Assembly (NCBI GenBank): GCA_029863665.1
Contig: JAOTUX010000090.1
Location: 1-5,389 of the forward strand
Direction of reading: 5' to 3'
DNA length: 5,389 bases
From: Candidatus Nitrosopumilus sp.
Lineage (GTDB): Archaea > Thermoproteota > Nitrososphaeria > Nitrososphaerales > Nitrosopumilaceae
A model generated the notes under the pieces. The model had not been told where the DNA came from, did no database searches, and saw only the letters and a program-made list of their open reading frames with translations. Shown in pieces: positions 1-4,742 of the stretch. Made by a program: the position numbers and the translations under genes. Position 1 is the stretch's first letter; each line of letters opens with the position of its first letter.

Positions 1-116
1 GTAGTTTTTATAAAACACAAGATGTTTGAGATGATGAAAAGATGATGCTTCAAAACCAAGAAAACTGTAAGTTTTGTCAATCTCATCATATTAACAATAT
101 AGTATATCTTGAATGT

Positions 117-130
117 GAATATTATTATCA
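117..130 (+). promoter_or_regulatory. Possible TATA element for the small zinc-ribbon gene
   Basis: An A/T-only stretch (GAATATTATTATCA) is centred about 25 bases before the ATG at 148. That is the distance expected for a leaderless archaeal transcript starting at or next to this ATG. A second A/T-rich block at 96-108 would put transcription start near 131 and give a short leader to the same ATG. The region is A/T-rich overall, so this is only suggestive. Confidence 0.3.
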
Positions 131-147
131 TTGGAATCGTGAAACAT

Positions 148-312
148 ATGGTAAGTAAATTCCCATTTGAAAAAGGCTTTATGCTGATTCCAGAAGAATC
201 TATAGGCCCATGTCTAACATGTGGGAGCGGTACGATAATAAAATTTTGCAGAAAATACGATGGATATATTGGCAAGTGTACAGTTTGCAACACAAATTGG
301 AAAGAATCATGA
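148..312 (+). CDS. Small zinc-ribbon protein of unknown function (54 aa)
   Basis: I do not recognise a named family. The protein has two CxxC knuckles, CLTC and CTVC, 18 residues apart, with an extra Cys between them (KFCRKYDG). This is the layout of a one-domain zinc ribbon, and the protein ends only seven residues after the last Cys. No signal peptide or membrane segment is present. The frame is open from a TTG at 109, but the extra N-terminus would be an isoleucine run unlike the rest. I therefore prefer the ATG at 148 (MVSKFPFEKGF), which also has a TATA-like element at the right distance; ATG 181 is also possible. Small Cys-pair proteins like this are common in Thaumarchaeota and are usually guessed to bind nucleic acid or protein, but nothing here shows which. 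It is followed by a long gap, so it is probably monocistronic. Gene reality is fairly sure, the start uncertain. Confidence 0.6.
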   Translation: MVSKFPFEKGFMLIPEESIGPCLTCGSGTIIKFCRKYDGYIGKCTVCNTNWKES

Positions 313-363
313 ACTTGAAGATCTGAATTTCTGCGTAAAAAATCACCCTATACATTAAAGTTG

Positions 364-388
364 GAGTTGGGACAAAATCGCCCAACTC
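364..388. repeat. Perfect inverted repeat, 8-bp arms, 9-base loop
   Basis: GAGTTGGG at 364-371 pairs exactly with CCCAACTC at 381-388, with loop ACAAAATCG between. It lies 51 bases after the zinc-ribbon stop codon. No T-run follows on either strand close by, so it is not a classical terminator. It could be a 3' end structure of the zinc-ribbon mRNA or a protein-binding palindrome. Confidence 0.5.
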
Positions 389-551
389 ATAGGACTTGGT
401 TGGTTAATGACTCCATATGAATTCTGATTTGTATGTTTCATAATTGATTAAAAGACCAACTAAGAAAAGATCAGCATGATCTAAATATTTGATTGTTAAA
501 TATTGATATAGGATCTGTTATCATAGTACTGCCAGCAGTTTTTGGTTTTAA

Positions 552-768
552 GATCTATTTTTAATTGTTAACCAAGAAGGAAAAATATCCATAAACGACA
601 ATTCTCAACTCCTAGATCTTCGACCGTATGAGATTTTGATCAAGAGAAGAATAGCAGACAAAATTATTTCATGTAATACTTGGATGTAAAGACAGCATTG
701 AACTAGTATTGAACCAGCAAAGAAACTATAATGTAAGTTACATCTTAATAAGAACTAGAATATCTTAA
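552..768 (+). pseudogene. Possible frame-broken gene remnant
   Basis: Two overlapping open frames both read like protein. The frame of 552-689 contains LRPYEILIKRRIADKIIS. The frame of about 655-768 contains KDSIELVLNQQRNYNVSY and ends at TAA 766-768. Joining them needs one shift somewhere in 655-687. Neither part has a good start codon: the first frame has no ATG, GTG or TTG before the motif. A third, hydrophobic frame (493-564) overlaps upstream. A hairpin with a T-tract begins ten bases after the final stop, as it would after a real gene. I do not recognise the family. It may be a decayed gene, a sequencing indel in a small real gene, or chance. Confidence 0.25.
731..743. repeat. 13-base perfect palindrome ATGTAAGTTACAT
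   Basis: The arms ATGTAA and TTACAT are exact complements around a single central G. The size and A/T-rich symmetry resemble a dimeric regulator site. It lies inside the broken coding-like stretch and away from any clear promoter, so a function is not supported. Confidence 0.25.
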
Positions 769-777
769 TCACGACGA

Positions 778-815
778 CACATCAGGCGGATGTGCAAAGT
801 AATATTTTCTTTTTT
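778..815 (+). terminator. Hairpin followed by T-tract
   Basis: CACATC (778-783) and GATGTG (789-794) form a 6-bp stem with loop AGGCG. After ten bases comes a T-tract, TTTTCTTTTTT (805-815), and another T-run lies at 830-835. Archaeal transcription stops mainly at T-runs, so these would end a plus-strand transcript. The only candidate upstream is the frame-broken stretch at about 552-768. Confidence 0.4.
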
Positions 816-1036
816 CTAATTGTATGCTCTTTTTTCCCAATCGTATAACTGGTTGGTGTCCACTTTTACGTATCGATCCATGACGGATGTAAACCTATGT
901 CTAAGTTGACCTGAATCAGATATAGTCATCAGACTTTGTATCTATCAGCATCTCTGGACATATAGAGATCTAAACAGATGAATAAAATGCCATTAATTGA
1001 TCCAGAACTATATATCATTGTTTTCAAGGGGTTTTT

Positions 1037-1048
1037 GAAATAAATATC
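1037..1048 (+). promoter_or_regulatory. TATA box and BRE of the DUF2024 gene
   Basis: GAAATAAATATC has its TATA core TAAATAT (1041-1047) centred 25 bases before the ATG at 1069, preceded by a purine BRE-like GAAA. This spacing predicts a leaderless mRNA starting at or next to the ATG. There is no Shine-Dalgarno sequence, only a T-run and TACTTAGTAATT. Read on the minus strand the same core lies 26 bases before a tiny ORF starting at 1018, so it might work in both directions. Confidence 0.55.
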
Positions 1049-1068
1049 CCTTTTTTTACTTAGTAATT

Positions 1069-1326
1069 ATGGAAATTCACGTATACGACACTTACGTCAA
1101 AGCAGCAGATGGTCATACCATGCACTTTGATGTGATTACTGGTGAAAAAGATCACGATAAAGCCCTAACATATGGCAAAGAGTGGTTAAAATCCGTCGGT
1201 GAAGGGGAAGCAGAAATGACTACAAATGAATGTCAATTCTGTCATTCACAAGGAGCACCAGAGCCTGTTGAACAGGCAATTAAGGAAAACGGCTACTTTA
1301 TCCAGAAAATGGAAGGCTGTCCTTAA
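1069..1326 (+). CDS. DUF2024 family protein (85 aa)
   Basis: The sequence matches the DUF2024 family (PF09630) from end to end: an N-terminal HVYDTYV strand (residues 4-10), the MHFDV motif (18-22), a helix with YGKEWL (35-40), the ECQFCHSQGAP segment (54-64) and a C-terminal GYFIQKMEGC (75-84). Its 85 residues are the usual family length and the start fits exactly, so it is complete. Cys55, Cys58, His59 and Cys84 are the conserved polar residues and could bind a metal or act in redox chemistry. No function is established for the family. From memory, a structural-genomics structure exists for a very similar protein of the bacterial ammonia oxidiser Nitrosomonas europaea. The protein is soluble and acidic with no signal peptide. 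It is probably transcribed alone, from its own leaderless promoter to the T-rich stretch just after its stop. Family assignment is firm, role unknown. Confidence 0.9.
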   Translation: MEIHVYDTYVKAADGHTMHFDVITGEKDHDKALTYGKEWLKSVGEGEAEMTTNECQFCHSQGAPEPVEQAIKENGYFIQKMEGCP

Positions 1327-1329
1327 ACA

Positions 1330-1344
1330 TTTTTTTCCTTTTTC
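1330..1344 (+). terminator. T-rich terminator after the DUF2024 gene
   Basis: TTTTTTT (1330-1336), CC and TTTTT (1339-1343) begin three bases after the stop codon, without a stem-loop. This is the usual form of an archaeal terminator. The next gene starts within about 10-45 bases, so part of this stretch may also be its promoter region. Confidence 0.5.
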
Positions 1345-1385
1345 TACAAGACATGTTTTTTAGACAAATAGTAAACAGAGTATTC

Positions 1386-1574
1386 ATGGAAGAGCCAAAG
1401 TATTCAAAATGGACAGTTGAAGGAGATAAAAAAACAAAATGGATTTGTGGTTGTTTCCAAACAGTTGACAACTATTTTAAATTCTGTAACACCCATAATG
1501 AAACTTTAAAAAAAGCAATTCAATCCCAAGTAGATGAATTAGATATGACTCTGGTTATAGAAGATAAAAACTAG
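1386..1574 (+). CDS. Small CxC/CxxH putative metal-binding protein (62 aa)
   Basis: I do not recognise a named family. The core is WICGCFQTVDNYFKFCNTHNE, in which CxC (Cys32, Cys34 counted from ATG 1353) and CxxH (Cys45, His48) lie ten residues apart. This suits one zinc site, and the hydrophilic C-terminal tail looks helical. I prefer the ATG at 1386 (MEEPKYSKW) because the 11 residues added by the upstream ATG at 1353 (MFFRQIVNRVF) differ in character, and a T-rich TATA-like block lies at 1355-1364, about 26 bases before 1386. It follows the DUF2024 gene on the same strand. Its TAG stop overlaps the TAG stop of the convergent pyrophosphatase gene within one CTAG. There is no obvious T-run after the stop, so its mRNA probably runs antisense into the end of hppA. 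Likely a real gene; function unknown. Confidence 0.65.
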   Translation: MEEPKYSKWTVEGDKKTKWICGCFQTVDNYFKFCNTHNETLKKAIQSQVDELDMTLVIEDKN

Positions 1575-3610
1575 ATAGCAAGTATTGCAACAAATGCAGA
1601 TACGAAAACAATGGCTATTGTATTAAGTAACTTGATGACAGTGTTAAGTGCAGGTCCTGCAGTATCTTTGTAAGGATCACCAATAATATCACCTACAACT
1701 GCAACTTTATGTACTTCAGAACCTTTTTCACCTTTCATCTCCACCAGTTTCTTTGCATTATCCCATGCACCACCAGTGTTTGCCAAGTGATATGCTAATA
1801 AGATCCCAGTAACAACTGAACCCATCAACAATCCAGCTACTGCAGTAGGTCCTAACAGTATTCCCAAAATTATTGGAGCGATAATTGCAACAATTGCAGG
1901 TTTCCAAAGTTCTTTAATTGAAGCAACAGTTGCAATGTCAACACATTTTGCATAATCAGGTTTTGATTTTCCAGTAAGGATTTCAGGATCTGCCTTGAAT
2001 TGTCGTCTAACTTCATCCACCATTTTTCCTGCAGCTCTTGAAACACCGTTAATGAGCTGTCCTGTAATGATAAATGGAATTAAACCACCTACCAACAAAC
2101 CAACAATAATTGCAGGGTTTGTCAGACTATAATCTAATTCCAGCACACCTGCAAAAATATGAGAGGCTTCAAACTGAAATGCTTGAATCATAGCCAGAGC
2201 AGCCAATGCAGCACTGGCAATAGCAAATCCCTTAGTAACAGCTTTTGTAGTATTTCCAACAGCATCAATTTCATCAGTTACTTTACGATTTTCCTCACCC
2301 ATTCCAGTCATTTCAACAATACCACCTGCATTATCTGCAATTGGACCAAATGCATCAATACTTAGAACAATTCCTGCAAGACTTAGCATAGCCATTGCAG
2401 TCAAAGAAGTTCCGAAGATTCCATATAATACAGGATCTGAGCCTGCAGGAGCTGCATTAGATGCAATACTATAAGATAAAATAATTGCAATAACCAATGC
2501 AATCATGAAAGGTCCAGTGGATTGAAGACCTTTGATTATTCCCATTAATGTTAATGATGCATAACCCCATTTTGCAGAATCTGCAATTTCATTTACGGGT
2601 TTTTGTTTGTAGCTAGTGTAATAATCAGTGATTTTTTGAATTATAGGAACCAGAATTACACCAATTACAGTAGAACCAAACAAAGCAAATGCTACTGGAG
2701 AATCATCAATGAATTGTGTGATGAATGCAAAGTTTAATGCAATAGCTATTGCAGCTGACACATAAAATGAGCGGTTAAGAGGTTTCATTACATCTTTAAT
2801 ATTCTTAGAGCCAACAATCACAACACCAATTATTGATGCAATCATTCCAGAAGAACCAATCAGTATTGGATAAAGGAAAAAGTTTGGTGCACCAATCAAT
2901 GCTGCAATTAACAATGCTGCAAGTATTGTAACGATATAAGATTCATAAACATCAGATCCCATTCCAGCAGCATCTCCAACATTATCACCTACATTATCTG
3001 CAATAGTTGCAGGATTTCTAGGATCATCCTCAGGAATATTTACTTCAACTTTGCCTACTAAATCGGCACCCATATCTGCAGCCTTTGTAAAAATACCGCC
3101 ACCAATTCGAATAAATAATGCAATAAGACTTGCGCCGATTCCAACACCTGCAATTGTAATTGGATCTGGATAAATCAAATAAAGACCAGTAATTGCTAAG
3201 AGTGCCATTGCGGGGACTGCAAGTCCAACTGTAGCTCCACCTCTGAAGGCCATAGCAAATGTTTGTCCTAATCCATTACTACTCAAATTTGCAGCCCTTA
3301 CTGCTGCTTTTACGGTAATTTTTAATGAGATCACTCCAGCTACTGCTGAAAGTGTTGCACCTACAGCAAAAGCAAGTCCGTTTGAAGGCTGTAAGAATGC
3401 ACCAATAATTACAGATAAAGCAATTGCAACTGGAATTATAATTTTCATCTCACGTTTAAGAAATGCTCCAGCACCCTCTTTGACAGCATTGGATATATCC
3501 ATCATTTCTTTTGTTCCAGGAGGTTGTTTTGTAATCCACGCAACCAAACCTCCAGCAACTAAAAATGAGGCGACTCCTGCAACAAACGGCAGAATTTCGG
3601 GAATATCCAC
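1571..3610 (-). CDS. hppA: Membrane-bound proton-translocating pyrophosphatase, K+-independent type
   Basis: This integral membrane ion pump hydrolyses inorganic pyrophosphate to two phosphates and uses the energy to move H+ across the cytoplasmic membrane. At 679 aa it is full length for the family (about 660-770), with many hydrophobic segments matching the usual 16-helix fold. The substrate-binding motifs are intact: DMGADLVGKVE (179-189), EDDPRNPATIADNVGDNVGD (194-213), DAFGPIADNAGG (419-430), the WDNAKK segment (616-621) and GDIIGDPYKDTAGPALN (640-656). Glu223 in DVYESY sits where the gating glutamate of pumps of this type lies. In GNTTKAVTKG (452-461), Lys456 and Thr459 replace the Ala and Gly of K+-dependent enzymes, which places it in the K+-independent, H+-only subfamily. 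The start is a GTG with a TATA box 25 bases upstream, so the mRNA is probably leaderless and separate from the peptidase gene 34 bases before it. Pyrophosphate from biosynthesis would be recycled into proton-motive force. Confidence 0.96.
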   Translation of the reverse strand: MDIPEILPFVAGVASFLVAGGLVAWITKQPPGTKEMMDISNAVKEGAGAFLKREMKIIIPVAIALSVIIGAFLQPSNGLAFAVGATLSAVAGVISLKITVKAAVRAANLSSNGLGQTFAMAFRGGATVGLAVPAMALLAITGLYLIYPDPITIAGVGIGASLIALFIRIGGGIFTKAADMGADLVGKVEVNIPEDDPRNPATIADNVGDNVGDAAGMGSDVYESYIVTILAALLIAALIGAPNFFLYPILIGSSGMIASIIGVVIVGSKNIKDVMKPLNRSFYVSAAIAIALNFAFITQFIDDSPVAFALFGSTVIGVILVPIIQKITDYYTSYKQKPVNEIADSAKWGYASLTLMGIIKGLQSTGPFMIALVIAIILSYSIASNAAPAGSDPVLYGIFGTSLTAMAMLSLAGIVLSIDAFGPIADNAGGIVEMTGMGEENRKVTDEIDAVGNTTKAVTKGFAIASAALAALAMIQAFQFEASHIFAGVLELDYSLTNPAIIVGLLVGGLIPFIITGQLINGVSRAAGKMVDEVRRQFKADPEILTGKSKPDYAKCVDIATVASIKELWKPAIVAIIAPIILGILLGPTAVAGLLMGSVVTGILLAYHLANTGGAWDNAKKLVEMKGEKGSEVHKVAVVGDIIGDPYKDTAGPALNTVIKLLNTIAIVFVSAFVAILAI

Positions 3611-3628
3611 AATATATCAGAATTTTCA

Positions 3629-3640
3629 GTTTTAATAAAG
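3629..3640 (-). promoter_or_regulatory. TATA box of hppA
   Basis: On the minus strand the sequence reads CTTTATTAAAAC, with TTTATTAAA at 3639-3631 centred 25 bases before the GTG at 3610. The whole element fits in the 34-base gap between the peptidase stop and hppA. The spacing predicts a leaderless transcript beginning at or next to the GTG, which supports this start; there is no ribosome binding site. Confidence 0.55.
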
Positions 3641-3644
3641 ATGA

Positions 3645-4022
3645 TCAAAGAGAACTGTTTTGATTTCGTTTTTTATAGGGAGAAAATGTCTTGCCACGAA
3701 GTCCCTGTCTTACTAGTTTGTTGAATCTTTTTCCATGAGCAAGATATGGAAATCTCATATGGATTAATTCATGAACCAGTGTATTTTCTAATACCTTCTC
3801 ATCCGGAATTTTTCTGACATTAATAAAAACTAGATTGTGTTGAAGATATGATACTCCATAATATTTGTAGGCAGATGTTCTTCGCCCTTCAGTCATTTCA
3901 CGTGGAGCATCAAGAACTTCTTTAGTGGAAAGTAGCATCTTAGGTTCAGGTATGGAGAATCTATTCGAGTACACACCAACTTTCTCCAATATTTGCAATT
4001 TAAGTTCAGGGTCTAGCTTCAT
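3645..4022 (-). CDS. SprT/Wss1-like zinc metallopeptidase domain protein (125 aa)
   Basis: The zincin signature HELIH is at residues 84-88, with His84 and His88 as metal ligands and Glu85 as catalytic base. It is followed eight residues later by AHGKRFNKLV (95-104), whose His96 fits the third ligand. HExxH followed by HGxxF is the hallmark of SprT-like proteins (PF10263) and the related Wss1/Spartan proteases, which in eukaryotes remove proteins crosslinked to DNA. Upstream, a short N-terminal helical part leads to the conserved pattern YGVSYLQHNLVFIN (55-68), a beta strand before the active helix. The protein is a bare domain: there is no C-terminal zinc ribbon, only a basic tail (PYKKRNQ), and no signal peptide or membrane segment, so it acts in the cytoplasm. 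It lies between dephospho-CoA kinase and hppA on the same strand, with 211 bases before it, so it probably has its own promoter. The family is fairly sure, the substrate unknown. Confidence 0.75.
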   Translation of the reverse strand: MKLDPELKLQILEKVGVYSNRFSIPEPKMLLSTKEVLDAPREMTEGRRTSAYKYYGVSYLQHNLVFINVRKIPDEKVLENTLVHELIHMRFPYLAHGKRFNKLVRQGLRGKTFSPYKKRNQNSSL

Positions 4023-4032
4023 GGTTTTGTTT

Positions 4033-4053
4033 CTATAAATTCACGTTTATTTT
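4033..4053 (-). promoter_or_regulatory. Possible promoter of the SprT-like gene
   Basis: Two A/T elements lie upstream of the ATG at 4022 on the minus strand. CAAAATAAA (4053-4045) is centred about 27 bases away, right for a leaderless start. AATTTATAG (4041-4033) is a better TATA sequence but only about 15 bases away, which would start transcription inside the reading frame. The first is therefore the more likely one if the annotated start is correct. Confidence 0.35.
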
Positions 4054-4175
4054 GAAATGTCAGTATTTTGCCTTACTACAACTAAACACATTTGACTTAC
4101 AGTACCGCATAAAATAAAATTTGTCCACGACTGCATCAGTGGTATTTGATCATTTAAAATTATGAATTAACAGGG

Positions 4176-4226
4176 TCAGAAGTTATAGTAGTGTAATCAT
4201 CAATCATACAGCCACCGTCTCATCAC
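4176..4226 (-). ncRNA. Candidate C/D box sRNA (2'-O-methylation guide)
   Basis: On the minus strand the order of boxes is that of an archaeal C/D guide RNA: C box GTGATGA (4226-4220), 8 bases, D'-like CTGT (4211-4208), a 4-base spacer, C'-like TTGATGA (4203-4197), 17 bases, and D box CTGA (4179-4176). The total of 51 bases is typical. GGGG (4231-4228) just before the C box can pair with CCCT (4175-4172) just after the D box, giving the closing stem of the kink-turn with one unpaired T. The element begins eight bases after the dephospho-CoA kinase stop, on the same strand, so it may be processed from the 3' end of that mRNA. Weak points are the imperfect D' box and the short first guide. The best guide is TTACACTACTATAACTT next to box D; its rRNA or tRNA target is unknown. 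Confidence 0.5.
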
Positions 4227-4233
4227 ACCCCAA

Positions 4234-4731
4234 TTACTTCATTGAGTCAAGTAGAGTTTGTGCTTTATTTCTAATTTCTGGAGTGACTTTGACTATAACT
4301 AATCCCTCATTTGGTTGACCATACAACACAATTGAATTATCAGGGGCATAGATACAAACAGGTATTACTAAAAGATCTTCTTCACCATTGACATTAACAC
4401 GTATTGGGGATTGCATTGTAAATGCTTGTTTAATTATTTCTATACTTTGAGGAGTAATTTCTGCTGCAGGGTTCTCAACAACTAATTCAGTTGCAATATC
4501 AGATAATGTCGGAGGTTCTCGCTTTTCTCTTTTTTCCTGACCGTCAACAATTTGAAGAGAAGGAATCAAACTATAGTCTATCATTTTTTCAGTTGTTCTA
4601 TCACCAACAGTAATTACATACGAATTCTCTGGAAGATGTTTTTTGATATTTATTTTATCAGCCTGACTTTCAGGTAAAAGTATCCCTAAAGGAATTTTCA
4701 GTTGGTTTCTTAGAGAATCAGGTAATTTCAC
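4234..4731 (-). CDS. GTP-dependent dephospho-CoA kinase (archaeal type, DUF359)
   Basis: This enzyme phosphorylates the ribose 3'-hydroxyl of dephospho-CoA with GTP, the last step of coenzyme A synthesis in many archaea. It is unrelated to bacterial CoaE. The 165 residues match the DUF359 family (PF04019) in length and motif order: LRNQLKIPLGIL near the N-terminus (7-18), VGD (42-44), VDG (62-64), ENPAAEIT (86-93), the acidic NGEEDLLVIP (115-124) that is the family hallmark, and YGQPNEGLV (137-145). There is no P-loop, as expected for this family. The start is a GTG at 4731, 11 bases after the mrp stop; no ATG lies upstream before that stop, and no Shine-Dalgarno sequence is evident. It is probably cotranscribed with the Fe-S carrier gene upstream, and a C/D sRNA candidate starts just after its stop. 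Cytoplasmic. Family assignment is confident; the GTP specificity is taken from characterised relatives. Confidence 0.87.
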   Translation of the reverse strand: MKLPDSLRNQLKIPLGILLPESQADKINIKKHLPENSYVITVGDRTTEKMIDYSLIPSLQIVDGQEKREKREPPTLSDIATELVVENPAAEITPQSIEIIKQAFTMQSPIRVNVNGEEDLLVIPVCIYAPDNSIVLYGQPNEGLVIVKVTPEIRNKAQTLLDSMK

Positions 4732-4742
4732 AAGAATCGTAA

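Larger units (their letters stand above)
313..1068. other. Long intergenic stretch (about 750 bases) with hairpins and broken coding-like fragments
   Basis: No confident intact gene and no tRNA-like cloverleaf are visible. The stretch contains a perfect 8-bp hairpin at 364-388, a direct repeat of AAATATT at 483-489 and 498-504, a coding-like but frame-broken plus-strand stretch at about 552-768, a 13-base palindrome at 731-743, a hairpin with T-tract at 778-815, a second T-run at 830-835, and a 6-bp hairpin at 950-969. Two tiny minus-strand ORFs overlap in the stop-start string TGATG (929-1018 and 816-929). The density of short, protein-like but interrupted frames on both strands suggests decayed genes or lineage-specific tiny ORFs. 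An A+T-rich sequence can also produce such frames by chance. Confidence 0.5.

Noticed and set aside
28..75. ATGATGA (31-37) as a C box of a guide RNA, and the AAAACT/AGTTTT hairpin at 61-75
   Set aside because: No CTGA D box follows, and the second ATGATG is too close. The hairpin has only 6 A/T-rich pairs.
1..89. Minus-strand frame from ATG at 89 that stays open to the left edge, and a 14-codon plus-strand tail ending at TGA 43-45
   Set aside because: Both are too short to judge; no motif and no promoter at the right distance. Either could be the end of a neighbouring gene, but the window does not show it.
200..385. 61-aa minus-strand ORF across the zinc-ribbon gene
   Set aside because: It is a shadow of the plus-strand gene, whose Cys pairs are convincing; its own translation shows no domain and no promoter.
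355..441. 28-codon minus-strand ORF with SYGVINQPSPMSWAIL
   Set aside because: No promoter, no recognisable motif, and it spans the 364-388 hairpin; chance is likely.
858..890. Possible tRNA T-arm (GTATCGATCC)
   Set aside because: It lacks the TTCRA loop core, and no acceptor or anticodon stems can be built around it.
908..935. Minus-strand CTGATGA plus CTGA as a second C/D sRNA
   Set aside because: The boxes are only a few bases apart, leaving no room for a guide, and no C'/D pair follows.
2159..2365. 68-aa plus-strand ORF inside hppA
   Set aside because: Ser/Asn-rich shadow of a fully conserved hppA region; no independent signal.
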